Shown here: in pieces, positions 1-11,343 of the stretch
How the letters are laid out: each line of letters starts with the position of its first letter
Position numbering within the stretch: position 1 is the first letter of the stretch
NCBI GenBank assembly: GCA_021399445.1
Contig: JAJTUQ010000001.1
Location: forward strand, 7,068,001 to 7,132,000
Source: Xylogone sp. PMI_703
Lineage: Eukaryota > Ascomycota > Leotiomycetes
Direction of reading: 5' to 3'
Length of the DNA: 64,000 nt
Made by a program: the position numbers and the translations under genes
The notes under the pieces: model-generated
Seen by the model: the letters and a program-made list of their open reading frames with translations, nothing else
Database searches by the model: none
Told to the model about the DNA's origin: nothing

Positions 1-3000
1 CCATCTAGATGCTGACAGCAGCCGGCCTGGTACCTGACGTTAGCCCACCGAAGGGCTCAGCCGCAGCAGATCTAAACTAATGTCCGAGGAACCAGTTTCA
101 AGCTGTCTTTGCTCTTGCTCCCGGCCATGTGCCAACGCATATTGCGAGTTCAACAGAGTGAGTTGTCACCTGCATCTTCTCCCTCGGAGGAGGCATGGCC
201 TATGTATGAGAATCTCCGTTTTCCTATTCCTAAAAAATTCTTCTCTGCAGCCAGCTCAGGCGCGTACAACACATCTACTAGTATCCTCGTTTGGCCGCGT
301 TGAAGAAAAGCTGTGGATTTGAACAGCAGTTGCGGTGGGTTGGCCAATTCCATCCCTACCGGCTCGTCTCGGGCAAAGCTGCCATCCCATGCGTTATCTG
401 CATCACCGTTCCACATCTTGCATCGCTTCAACGCCCTGAGCATAAAACGGCTTTGCTTTCAGAAATCCGGAGACATCTGGGGTTCGTGATTGGAGCTGCT
501 TGGCTTGGGGCGCCAGGGCCCTCCGCTGCAGCCGAGTCTGCAGTCTTATGCATGGCCTGTCTACGGTTAGAGGGCTAGACGCAGTTCGCTGCTTATGGGC
601 CCTGATGTCCGCTGCTACAAGTAGTTAGTTGCAGGCTGTCCGAATTCCAGCCTCGCTCAAGTCTTCTGATCTCTGCTCTTAGGGTTTATCGGCAACAGCG
701 CCCGAATCTGCCCTGTCCATGTCGAACAGACACGACACGAAATTGGACCCAAATTACCTCCAATCACCACTCTCACCATAACCCTTTTTCCTACCCCGGA
801 CAGTGTCGATTCTTGATAGCTTAGGCATTCTTCTTCAAAGGAAAAATTCCTGTCTGCTGGTTGGCCCGTAACGTTGCATTATTTGCTGGTTTGCGACTCT
901 TCGAAGCAGTGGTCAAACCTACTCCATACTCTTTCAGAGGTCGAGGTTTGCACGGATGAAAAAAGGGCCGACTGTGGTAATTCTGAAGCATATCATGATA
1001 TCAAGAAACAGTGGAAATACAAATCAATCGATGTTGCGAACGGCCGCAATTCCGCGCCAGTACACGCGTATAGGGGGGCCTCAGAGGGTCTCGGACAGAA
1101 AAGAACAATTGCTAATGGCTCCTGTACTGTACTGTAATAGTGAACAGATCAATCAGTTCTCGGCTATCACTTCTCAGATTACCTCTCATCATGATAGATG
1201 TGGTCTGTACGGAGGTGCGTTTCACTTGGTTTGGGGATGTAGTCGGAAACAGACGCGGTTGTGAACGCTGTCAGCCGCTCATTCCTTTTGCAGTGTTGCG
1301 TGCGCCTGTTTCCTGCAACCCACGCGATGGGGTGCGCGCCCCCAAATCTCGTCTTACTGTGCAGTACAGCGTACAGCACAGTACCATCTTGAAACTCCGC
1401 CTCCAGACCACAGCTTCGGTATCAGAGCTGGTCATCACCATCTCCGGACTCCATACCGAAACCCAGATTCCTGGTCTATAGTAGCGCTCTTAAGGGCCCG
1501 TATATCGCGACGAACATCAAATTTTAAAGGCCCCAGATCACGACCCACAGAATATCAAAGTGCCGTACAATAATACGGGATGATCAAACCACAAACAACC
1601 CTTGACCTAGCCTACTGGTGCTGCTCTTATCAGATTTATCCCAGCGACAAAAATTCCCGACAATCCCACTCGTGTCGGTACGGATGCTGCACGGTTGTAT
1701 TCGGCAGGCCGTGCAATGCGGTGAATGGCAGTTGTGCTAGGGAGGTGTCTCAGGGTTTCGACCGCCGGTGGTGGAGGCGATGGTGAGGATGGCGAGCGAG
1801 ACAAGGGAGGAGAAAATGTGATGTGATTGACGTGCTCGACATCTCAAGGTGGGAGCGCGAAGCTTTCATGCGCATTGAATCCGTCAACTCTATCATCTTT
1901 TCATGCTCCGTACGGAGGGAGGTACTCCAGTTCAATATGTGCAGTTCTTGGGACTGCGGGTCAGTCATTGAGGGTCTCCAAGTGGTCAGTTACACCTGGT
2001 GCTATATGTTGATCGGTATTTGGAACTCCAAGAGATGATCTTCATCCCAGGAGCCTCTGGAGTTCGCGATGTTTGCTCTGTAACAGAAATGACAGCTCAG
2101 ATTCAGGTGTGTATGCCCACTATTTCCGGATATAGATTCTTGGTAAGCCAGGACTGCATCGGAAGCTCAGAGCTTTGGGAGTCCACTTTTCTAGGCATGT
2201 TTACCCCCATCCAACCAGTAAAACCTTCCAATCATGCAAGCTATCACTCCTCCTTCCGACGCAGGTCGTCTGGACTGATTCGGTGATGGTTGTGGAAAGC
2301 GCTTGTACACAGTTGCGATCTTCTGGTGGTCGTGCTCCCTCAAAGGTAGTCAACTGCCATCAGAGACACGCCGTCTATCAAGTATATCTTGCACGCCGTG
2401 TTGATTATATGGTTGTTGGAAATGATAAGCCCAAAGTCGCATCCCTCTTCGAGCCTTGCAGTTGCAGGTGGCCAGCATAATTGAGCAAAGTCACAGTCGG
2501 CTGTAGCCAGACGGATGCAGCCAGCCATCCCGCTGCTGCAATGGCGACCTGTGCGTGTGTCCACTGCAACTTGCCCCAATTTTCTGTAATCTTGCCCGAC
2601 TCCAAGCCTGGGCGCCAAATTGCTGAAGCCAGGACCAAGAGAGGAACCCCACCAGCTCGTCTGCTTCCAATGGTACGAGGCCACTGATTCTTTTCGGGAT
2701 TTATGGTCACCTTTCAGTGCTATTTTCGATCTAGTTTTCCTCGGCCGCGCTGGAAGGGTCTTTGTGTGCTACCCCGCACTGCTCTAAACGGTCTTCATAC
2801 ATAAAATGTCTCTGTCCTGGTGAGCTGGAAACTGCTGCTGGCATACAAGAAAGCTGCCTTGCAGAATGATCCATGCGGTGTTGTTGGGCACCGTTACCAA
2901 TTCCTTCAATATGTGTGCGAAGTTGACTCAGATGTTTGACAGATTGGGGCTTTCCTTACCGCGCAAGCCGCCCAAGTATTGCTGCTATGGATTCAAATGT

Positions 3001-3410
3001 TCAGGCTCTTTCACTCTCGTCTCAAAATGATAGTTGGACAATGGGACCACCATGCAAAATTGTGTTGAGATAGACCATCTGAGGTTCTCTTCTCTACTTT
3101 CATTGTGACTCAAGTGACTCAAGCTATCGTTTTGTTAGCCATTGTGGAGCCAAGACGTAATTTGCATGTAGAGCGCTGTATTATCTCAAGTTAGCTTTTA
3201 GGTATAATATGCCATTTTTCATGTCTTTGCCTCTGATCGGATGTCCTGCTATCCTATGTTTAGATCACCTAGATCTTTCAAGCATGAATAAAATAGCTGG
3301 ATCATCAACTCGATCGGTGTAAATACATTAAACATGTTCGTAGATTGATTGATGTGTTGTTACAGTACACGAATCCGGCTAAGAAGTTGTTGACCGAGTG
3401 ATGCGAAGAG
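1..3410. other. Intergenic region without a supportable gene
   Basis: All open frames are short, overlap each other on both strands and show no family motif, no conserved domain and no consistent splice-linked extension. I see no tRNA B-box and no long repeat. A short self-similar stretch rich in GTACAG/CTGTAC motifs lies around 1365-1390. The region may include the 5' flank of a gene beyond the left edge. Confidence 0.5.
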
Positions 3411-4522
3411 TTAAAACCGAGTGAAGAAAACGACGGCTCTAACATTTCCCGTACCTCTCATAGGTATAACTTGTCTGTCAACGGTAATATTCGTGTTAAA
3501 TTCTGCCTTGTCGTCTTCACTGGGCCAGTCTCTCCAGATTTCGAGTTCACTTTGCTTCTCAGTCTGTGTTTTTCTCAGTATTGTTTGGACTACCCTCCTT
3601 GCCTGCGCAGCATCGCCAACTTCCATCAACAGGATCTTTGCTTTCAGCTCTTTTTGCAAATCTAATAGCCGGTGATAGAAAATATCTTCAGGTGCGCTAT
3701 CAAGTTTGGCATTTCCTTTTGGAACTAATGCTAATTTCGGTTCCCAGTTCCTCACAGACCGCGCCGTTTCCTTCATGAGTCCGCTTTGGGATATGTATGG
3801 AGGATTCGATACTATAACATGACAGCTAGACGGAAGATTATTATAACCCCAAGGTAGGAAGATATCTCCACGATGAAATCGTATTTGTGGATATCCATTT
3901 TGGGATCCTGGTATGGGCAGTTGCCCTTTTGAGATTAAGCTTTCGAGATTATCTCTCGCAAGGTCAATTGCGCGTTGGGATATGTCTACACCCAATACCT
4001 GGAGAGATGGGAACTTCTTCCACAGCAGGTAGTAGAGCAGGAGAGATATACACCCACTTCCGGAACACACGTCCACAATGCTTAATTCAGCCCCGTCAGG
4101 CTTTGATTTAAGCCAATCAAACTCACCTCTGTGTAACAGGTGGGCGAGATGCGTGGTATAAGCCTCTGTTTCGGGCCTGCATAGTGTCAAAATCTGTGAA
4201 AAGCTATCAGTTATGATAAATGCTGTGCTTACCTTGGTATCAGAACACCAGGGCGACATTTGATATCTAACTCTCCAAACGGCTGAGAGCCAAGAATATA
4301 CTGCAATGGCTCCCCCCTGCCCCTTCTGCGGCAAAGCCTGAGCAGCTTGTTCCAACGATGAATTTGGTTCACATGGCCGCTCGTTGTCTCTTGGACATAT
4401 TCTCGAATCCAACGCAGTTCATTAATTGCAGACGATAGCGTACGACAGCCAGGCAAGAGGATAGGTAACAGTGGTGATATAGCATAAGCTTTTCGAATTA
4501 GAGAGGTAGATATGCGAGGCAT
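3411..4522 (-). CDS. MTQ1: Mitochondrial HemK-type peptide release factor glutamine N5-methyltransferase
   Basis: The enzyme uses S-adenosylmethionine to methylate the glutamine of the GGQ motif in mitochondrial release factor. Two exons, 4522-4233 and 4176-3411, with a 56-bp intron (GTAAGC..GCAG), give 351 residues. The splice rebuilds the conserved GVLIPRPETE segment across the junction. A SAM-binding VCSGSGCISL motif and the catalytic NPPYIS motif follow in exon 2, and both are diagnostic of HemK/PrmC. I chose the ATG at 4522 because the protein then begins MPRISTSLIRKA, a basic, Arg/Ser-rich mitochondrial-type presequence. An in-frame ATG at 4756 would add a low-complexity leader that I do not believe. 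The gene is divergent from the AIM32-like gene, with 309 bp between the start codons, so they probably share a promoter. Family call is firm; the mitochondrial location is inferred from the N-terminus. Confidence 0.9.
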
Positions 4523-4831
4523 CGGCCAAGATGTCAAACCGCAGGACTGGGACCAATTAGAATTCCGGTTCATCCCACAGCAACCATATAGATGAGACGA
4601 GATCCCGATCCGCTGCTTATGGAATAGACTCCCGCATAATACACGGGTCGTTGGTTGTCTTGACGGATATATGTGTTCCAGAAGGTCGGGTCGGATCCGA
4701 CCCACGGACTTTCTACAAAATTTACGGATGTCGAAATACACCGTAGGCGTAGACAACGGACATAATAAACGCCGTCTTAACCGGCAACTTTCTATGTATC
4801 ATAAACATATTCCCGCATTCTCGCATTTTCG

Positions 4832-5955
4832 ATGTCCCTAAGGTTAGGTGTACGGTCATCATGGCGGATGCTGAGCTTGGGGACTGGTGTTACCCAACGC
4901 TGGTCCTCGAGAGCAGTGGATCCATCCTTCCCCACGATACCAACATGCCCCTCACCCACGTGTGAATGCGCTCAAACGCCGGAAATGCCCCCTGGCTTAG
5001 AGATTGATCACAAAAGGCCTTTGAATGGAACTATGGCAGCGTATGCCGAGCAGGTCTTGATCTGTACTGGGAAGGACGATTGGCCATCTCGAATTGAAGA
5101 GGAGAATTCTGGGGATAATCTGGCCGCGGACATAAAGGAGTTACTGGGTAAGGGTGGAATATATAGCGATGTACATTACTCTTCTGATTGCATTCTCTCT
5201 ATCCTGTAAAATTATTTACTGATTGTAGTCTATAGCCTTTTCACAATGTGTCAATTACTAATTCTTCATTCCCATCCTCCGAGTCTCCCAGAGGGGAGGT
5301 CCTGACTACGTCTGCATATATTCTTCCGAGTTTCAAATATGTTCCATTCCTCCCACGTGTTTCATTTGACAGTGTGCAAGCACTGGTTAAAGGTTATCTA
5401 CTGCCAACAAAGTTAAATCCAGTCCATGACACGCTTTCGCCAATACATAAAGACCGCTTATTACGTAGCCCTGGCTACCAGAACCTATTGTATGGCGTAC
5501 AGGACGTCAATGACATCCTGGTCCTGATATGCGGCCATGGAGGGCGGGATATGAGATGTGGGATAACAGGACCTATTCTCAGATCCGAATTCGAACACAT
5601 GCTTCCTGCGAAGGATGTTCGAGTTCTCCATGGTCCTGTTAACATTCCATTAGAGCCTGCAGAAAATAAGATCTCGGGGCCTGAAACTGTGGAGTCATCT
5701 CTAACCGCCCGAGTTGGAGTTATAAGCCACATCGGAGGACACAAATTTGCAGGCAATGTTATTCTCTATATTCCACCAAATATGAGAACGACATCTGGTG
5801 CTTCTCATCCTTTGGCGGGATGCGGAATATGGTATGGGCGAGTCGAACCAAAGCACGTAGAAGGTATTATACAGGAGACCATCCTCAATGGCAATGTAAT
5901 CACAGATCTATTCCGTGGAGGCATCAAACAGGGTGGGCAAATTTTGAGACTTTAG
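4832..5955 (+). CDS. AIM32: AIM32/Apd1-like sucrase/ferredoxin-domain protein (thioredoxin-like [2Fe-2S] ferredoxin)
   Basis: Exons 4832-5170 and 5236-5955 with a 65-bp intron (GTACAT..CTATAG) give 352 residues. The splice restores the continuous stretch GGIYSD-PFHNVSITN. The first 30 residues are Arg/Ser-rich, which fits mitochondrial import. The C-terminal thioredoxin-like ferredoxin domain has CGHGGRDMRCG (two candidate cluster cysteines) and HIGGHKFAGN (the paired histidines typical of Apd1/Aim32). These proteins bind [2Fe-2S] through two Cys and two His. AIM32 is linked to mitochondrial redox quality control in yeast. The domain ends with GIWYGRVEPKHVEGII and a short conserved tail. It is divergent from the HemK gene. 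The family assignment is strong; the AIM32 rather than cytosolic APD1 label rests on the presequence only. Confidence 0.82.
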
Positions 5956-6361
5956 AACCACTTATTCTACTTTAGAGGGTTTGGCAGGCGTTCCAAGAAA
6001 ACTTTGGGAAATTATGAGCACTTGCGTAAAGGTAACGCTAGGTGCATAAACTTGTATGAGTAGACTATATTGAAATTCCTTACTCTTGAATAAGGTATTA
6101 CTCAATTTCATGAGAGTGCTTCGTGTTTTACGGATTCAGGGGCAACTAACTGTACATCTATTAACACATGTGGTGTGTATTTAATAATCTGAGCTCTGAG
6201 CCTGCCATTATTCACCGCCTAAATTATTATGATCGTAATTATGGAGGGAGGTTTTCGACGCAGGTAACCATCACATATTTCTCGACTTAGATGGTTTTCC
6301 TGATATCATTCTTTCGCCTTCTATACATCTAACATACCGCTAAACTATCAATCACATACCG
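5956..6361. other. Intergenic, 3' flank of AIM32-like gene and 5' flank of DUF2011 gene
   Basis: AT-rich sequence without a coding signal. It must contain the terminator of the upstream gene and the promoter of the downstream one. No specific site stands out. Confidence 0.5.
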
Positions 6362-7277
6362 ATGTTTGAGATTCCGCAAGCGAAACGGTTAGCAGAGCAT
6401 CATCTTCGAAATTTCCGATCAAGTCTAACATTATGCCAGAGTACGCCGCAGCGAGCTGTTCAGCGCATCTCGCTCTGCCTCTCCCACTGGGTCAGCTAAT
6501 TCATCCGAAGATATCGATCCTGCGATCGAATTACAACTCCAGCAACGACTTGCCTCCATATATGGGGCGATTGAGGTAGACAATGGGTCCAGCGACGTAC
6601 CGAAGAAACAGTTAGGCGTTGAAACTGCGAAGGAGAGTGCGGATGACGTAAAAGAAGAAGGGGAGGAAGCCTTTGAGTTTCGTCTTTTCAGTACAGTCAA
6701 GCGTGAAGTGGGCGAAGGGAAATTCACGCCGATCCAGAAAATTGTACTCAAGGATGAGGAAGTCCTTGGAGACGGCGGATTTGTGAGAACAAGAGATGCA
6801 AGTTTCTATATCCAAGAAAAAGCAACGGGAGATAGAAAGCGACAGATCGATGCTATGGCAGTTAGTGGCGAAGATATACTACGGGGAACAGAGAAGAGGT
6901 ATTTTGGATGGGAAGTACCGTGGAGAGTCACGGTGATTCGAACCTCTACTAAAAATCCTGACCTCTCTTTGAAAGATCAAGGGATCCAAAGCGCAGTTGA
7001 AGGGAAGAAAAAGAAGCCTGGGAAAAAGAGGAGGATCCTACTTAGGGTGCGAACGAAGAAGAAGGCGGAGATGCAGGAGAAGAAAATAGCAGAGATGGAG
7101 GCTAAGGAGGCTGCATTGAAGGAGAAGAAGACCAGGAGAAACCGAGAGAAGAAGGTTAAAAGAAAGCTTAAAGAAAAGGCGAAAAAGGCAGCTTCTACTG
7201 GTGAATCTGGAGCAGGCAATGTTGACGTGGAGGCTGATGGTAGTAATCTAACGGATAGAGAAACAAGTCCTGAATGA
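6362..7277 (+). CDS. DUF2011 family protein (fungal, function unknown)
   Basis: A 26-nt first exon (6362-6387) encodes MFEIPQAK. After a 52-bp intron (GTTAGC..GCCAG, branch CTAAC) exon 6440-7277 completes 287 residues. The junction gives MFEIPQAKRVRRSELF, which matches the highly conserved start of fungal DUF2011 proteins and fixes both the start and the intron. The middle has a Ser/Asp-rich spacer, then FRLFSTVKREVGEGK and the conserved core ending YFGWEVPWRVTVI. The C-terminal third, roughly residues 185-260, is a Lys/Glu-rich charged helix that looks like a nuclear/nucleolar coiled coil. No enzymatic motif is visible. Function is unknown; nuclear location is inferred from charge only. Confidence 0.85.
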
Positions 7278-7824
7278 ACGAATATGATTTTTAATGCAGC
7301 TTTGGGCTATCGATTTTATATCTTCTTTCCGCACAATATGTCGAGATGTTCACTATCAGTAAGATTGGTTACATTACAGATATCTTAATACATTAGGCTA
7401 ATATTTTAAGAACCCAGGACGATTGATTTGGTGAAAAAAATCACTTTCTAGCATTGATAATCTATATACTATTCTTGATATAAATAATTGGGTCACATTT
7501 CTGGAACTTGTATTATATCAAGGTAAAATATATTAATTAAGAGATATAGTTTGAGACTCAAGAGTTATGCATACTTAAAAGAGTCTAAAACCCTGCAGAT
7601 GCGCAAGGTTGAGGGTATATATATTTGAAAAATCACGCTATGTGTCTGCCATGAGTTGAACAATCAAAGAATAAAAAGGAAAAACGCAATGAAATGTTTT
7701 AAATGTGCTAAATAACCAGAAACCCTGTGTGCGTTACCCTGTAATATGCCTGTCCCTGTGCCCATGAACACCACAACCATGCCTAACAAAAACTCAAATG
7801 AAAACCTGATGAGAATTGAAGGTC
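7278..7824. other. AT-rich convergent intergenic region
   Basis: The genes on either side converge here, so this holds two terminators. It is strongly AT-rich with several AATAAA-like stretches, for example near 7668-7676. No gene is seen. Confidence 0.5.
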
Positions 7825-10800
7825 TCATCCCCTCCTAAATAGCCGTTTAGTACCGCCAACCTTCCCAATTACCCCGAAGTCGCTCGCGGACCTCTTTTCC
7901 TTCTCCTTTTCTGCACTAGCTTTCCTGACCTTATCCTTCATGCTTTCAACCCATTCTTTGTCCCGTGGCGAAATATCCACTTTCTTACTCTTTGGCCCTG
8001 CAAGACCTAAACTACTATCCTCTTCAGACCAACTGAGTTTTGAGCTTGAAGCCGTGCTGACAGCTGAGGGGGGAGTTGAGAAAGATTTTTCCCTCCGAGT
8101 GTTGAATGGCATTGGCGTACTGGGTGTCCTAGGCGTCCTTGTTTCTCGCGTGACATCCGCTTCGCTGCGTCTGGTTTTTCTGACTGCAAGACTCGATGTG
8201 GGTCTCTCCAATGCGGAAGTTGGCCGACTAGCTGGGCTGGCTCTTCCGTTTCGGACGGTAGATGTTGACATCGCCGAACCGGAGGACACATGCCTTGGAG
8301 GGATGTCTTGTATTTCTACTTTGTCATCAGTCGTGGAAGAGCGCCGCCTGTGATGGGCAGCATATTCCTTGAGGTACTCGCCAAAATCCGCCCAGCCACC
8401 TCCGACTCGTACCATTACACGCTCGCCATTCTCTCCTACAAGACGCACGAAAAGTTTTATTGGCGTTTCGCCTGCAGTTCTAGAGAGATGATAGAGTCTG
8501 GTTTCCGAAACACCACTTTGGGCTCGTGGACGAGACTCTCTTGAGTAAGCGGGTCTGAGGGTAAATGATGGAGTCGAGGACCGGGTATTACTCATGCTTG
8601 AGTAGGACCTTACAGTGCTCATGCTCGAATGCGATCGTTGGCGTGGAATCAGAGCAGGCCGTGTCTTCTTTTGTTGTATTGTATCATGTTGATTTGTATC
8701 TGGCTCAGAAGTGAGCCGTATGCGAGCCGGTAGAGATTGCAATATTTCGCTAATTTGTTGCTGCATTTGATCCGCACTTGCTCTAGTTGGAGATGGCAAA
8801 TCCGTGACGTTAGATACATCCACATTTGGTAATAGAGGAAGTTCAAACGAGCTCTCTGAGGTATTGGGAGACTCCGGGCTTTCAGGCCGAGAGTTATCTT
8901 GAGAAACGTGTAAATGCGTTCTGGGATGTATTGCAGGAACGTGTGGTGATCCTGGAGGGGTATAATCTTGAGAAACCAGCACTCGCGTTCCAAGCCGGCC
9001 AGCTAATGGTGACTGTTGTCCAATAACTGGAGATGCCCCGTCCGCGAGCCTGTCTGACATAGGGGAGTGTGAATTGTCTGTTAATCTTCGGGCGACCCTC
9101 ATATTGGCCGGGCGGCTAATAATGACAGTAGATGCGTTAGAAGATGCACTGCCACGGTCCGACAACTTTGGAGACATTTCATGAATCTGCGCTGGTGTCA
9201 TTAGTGATCTGGGAGATACACTCGATTGTCTTGGTGAGTGGATAGTTCCATTGTACGGAGAGTTGGCTTTAAAGTGAAAATCACCAAGATGTGTAGTCCT
9301 GAATTCACTATACTCCATTTCCTCATCCACCGGAGGTAATGATAATTCTCGTCCATCACCATTCTGAGCATTCCGGTCAGAATCGTCCCTCAGTTGAGGA
9401 TTGATAGCAGGTGTTCTTGGAGAAGTACCCTCTTGCAAAACCCGTGGATTCCGGATAGGAGTCGAAGTGGGGTGTAATGAAATCGAAGGGTCTTCTTCCA
9501 GTATCTGAGGCACTGAACTCGAAGCAGAGTGACTCGACACAATTGACAATCTTCGCACATCATCTACTAGTTCCGGAGTGACAAGATCTGCATAATCACC
9601 ATTGTCCGGATTGGCGGTTTGATCCATGGAGAACGACAAGGGTTCGTTATCGGGTGAATGAATCACGATCAACTCATTTTCTTGTCCGGATAGTACACCC
9701 TCTGAAGAATGCCAGAACGTCTTATCGACATTTTCGGTCGACTGTCTCGATATCGATTGTGTAGGCGATGCTTTCTCAAAATCACCTTTCCCTGCGGTCG
9801 GCTGGTCCTTCAAAGCCAGTTGAGATGATGAAGAGTGCTCATCAATTTCTGGCTCCTTAGAAATGCTTGGAAGCCCTTGATTTGGTTCGGGATCGAAGTT
9901 GGTTTCATTGTTCCAAGGATACTCCATTGAATCAGGAGCTGTCGCAATGGCACTGCCATTTTCGCTAGCAGGTGTGTCACTGTTGGGAGACGAGATTTCT
10001 GACCCGCTAGATCCAGTCAGATCAGGCTCGATTTCCAGATCTGACAGCACCTGAGGTCGGCCAAACTTCTCCGTGACTGCTGCCTCAGAATCCACCCGGT
10101 TTTTGGCCTCGACGGCTTTAACCTCAGCAGGTTGGACGTTCTCTATAATCCGCTCATTCTCTAGCTTCCTGGCTTCTTCTTGTCTAGCCTCCTCTGCCTT
10201 TCTATTCGTCTCGGCTATCCTCTCTTCTTCCCTCTTTCTGGCCTCCTCCTCTTGCTTTTGCCTCTCCATCTCCACGTGTCTCTGCATCCTCCACTCTTCT
10301 TCTCTGAGTGTCCTGTCTGCGGCAGCAGCCCATTCGCCGTAGGTGTTTTCAATCCTCTCCATTCTGTCGAGCCACCCATCTGGTAGAGTATCGTCCCAAC
10401 CTTCAAGTGTATCGAGCATAAAATCTAGGGTTTGACCTAAGGTGGTGACTTTATCCTGGAGAATATAACGAAGGGTGTTGAAGGATTGGCGATTAAACGG
10501 CACAAAATCCGTGCGGTCCTCTTGGAGTGAGCGTTGTTTGGCTGTTTCAATGGTCTTCCAAGCTGATGCTAAGGCCAGCTCAGCATCATCTAGTGAATCT
10601 AGTAATGCTGGAATCCTTCGTAGGATAGTCAACCTCACACTCCAAACATCCATAAGACGTGTCAGCCGCGAGAGATTCGGTAGTGCTCTGAGGACAGTGG
10701 CTGTAATGATGGCTGTAAAGTCATCCATGGCAGTGTAGTTGCCAGAAGAAATAAAATGTTGTTTTTCCCGCTCAGCTATATCATCTTGCTGAAAGCTGGC

Positions 10801-11343
10801 GGAAGATAGTCTCGGTGATGTGAGATGTGTAGTGTTTGCCAGGACCTCGCGCTTTATCTCATCAACCTTCAGATCGTCCATATCGGTGGCTATCTCTTCT
10901 AAGCGGAGCTCATATTCGAGGACTTGGGAAGCGAGCAGGCTGCCAATGTATTTATCATCGTCGCTTCCCGAAAATGTATCTTCCTCGCTCTCGTGTGATA
11001 GTTTTCTCCTTTTTGCCTCGGGTGTCTCGAATCCTTTGGACCCTCGGCCAGCCGGCCACGGCCAGTTTGATAGTTCTAGCATCCATTCCTTGATCTTTTT
11101 ACTTGCGAAGGAGGCTCTTATACCAAACGCCCGTTCTAACTGGGTCGCCGCTTCGATGCTGTTCTTTAGACGGCTGGGCGCTGGAGAGGTGAAAGCTTCG
11201 AATGTAGTAGTTGGGGAGAGGTCGGATAGAAGGTCGTCCGTTATTCGAGGCCGTGAACGTGATAGGGAACGAGAGAGAGATCGTGAATGGCTATGGGCCA
11301 AACTAGGCGTAGGCGACGGGGAGAGAGTTCGTAACCGATCCAT
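7825..11343 (-). CDS. Kar9-like cortical protein with GAR (GAS2) microtubule-binding domain
   Basis: A single intronless frame of 1172 residues. The N-terminus is an Arg/Ser repeat tail, followed by a helical region (about residues 50-350) with the WPWPAGRGSKGF segment that marks the filamentous-fungal Kar9 family. Residues about 350-415 form a Glu/Arg-rich coiled coil. The middle is long, acidic and Ser/Pro-rich (disordered). A compact GAR domain at about 950-1000 contains LFVRLVGENGERVMVRVGGGW. The conserved C-terminal tail is DFGVIGKVGGTKRLFRRG. Kar9 proteins link EB1-bound microtubule ends to cortical transport and position the spindle and nuclei; GAR domains bind microtubules. The ATG is the first in the frame and the RS-rich start is intact. 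The ORF on the opposite strand at 10820-11365 is a compositional shadow. Family call is good; the cellular role is by analogy. Confidence 0.78.
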   Translation of the reverse strand: MDRLRTLSPSPTPSLAHSHSRSLSRSLSRSRPRITDDLLSDLSPTTTFEAFTSPAPSRLKNSIEAATQLERAFGIRASFASKKIKEWMLELSNWPWPAGRGSKGFETPEAKRRKLSHESEEDTFSGSDDDKYIGSLLASQVLEYELRLEEIATDMDDLKVDEIKREVLANTTHLTSPRLSSASFQQDDIAEREKQHFISSGNYTAMDDFTAIITATVLRALPNLSRLTRLMDVWSVRLTILRRIPALLDSLDDAELALASAWKTIETAKQRSLQEDRTDFVPFNRQSFNTLRYILQDKVTTLGQTLDFMLDTLEGWDDTLPDGWLDRMERIENTYGEWAAAADRTLREEEWRMQRHVEMERQKQEEEARKREEERIAETNRKAEEARQEEARKLENERIIENVQPAEVKAVEAKNRVDSEAAVTEKFGRPQVLSDLEIEPDLTGSSGSEISSPNSDTPASENGSAIATAPDSMEYPWNNETNFDPEPNQGLPSISKEPEIDEHSSSSQLALKDQPTAGKGDFEKASPTQSISRQSTENVDKTFWHSSEGVLSGQENELIVIHSPDNEPLSFSMDQTANPDNGDYADLVTPELVDDVRRLSIVSSHSASSSVPQILEEDPSISLHPTSTPIRNPRVLQEGTSPRTPAINPQLRDDSDRNAQNGDGRELSLPPVDEEMEYSEFRTTHLGDFHFKANSPYNGTIHSPRQSSVSPRSLMTPAQIHEMSPKLSDRGSASSNASTVIISRPANMRVARRLTDNSHSPMSDRLADGASPVIGQQSPLAGRLGTRVLVSQDYTPPGSPHVPAIHPRTHLHVSQDNSRPESPESPNTSESSFELPLLPNVDVSNVTDLPSPTRASADQMQQQISEILQSLPARIRLTSEPDTNQHDTIQQKKTRPALIPRQRSHSSMSTVRSYSSMSNTRSSTPSFTLRPAYSRESRPRAQSGVSETRLYHLSRTAGETPIKLFVRLVGENGERVMVRVGGGWADFGEYLKEYAAHHRRRSSTTDDKVEIQDIPPRHVSSGSAMSTSTVRNGRASPASRPTSALERPTSSLAVRKTRRSEADVTRETRTPRTPSTPMPFNTRREKSFSTPPSAVSTASSSKLSWSEEDSSLGLAGPKSKKVDISPRDKEWVESMKDKVRKASAEKEKEKRSASDFGVIGKVGGTKRLFRRG

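Noticed and set aside
6925..6940. B-box-like GATTCGAACC suggesting a tRNA
   Set aside because: Lies inside the DUF2011 coding exon and no acceptor or anticodon stem can be folded around it.
7940..8353. Open frame opposite the Kar9-like gene (also 10073-10342 and 10820-11365)
   Set aside because: Compositional shadows of the Ser/Glu-rich coding strand; no motif of their own.
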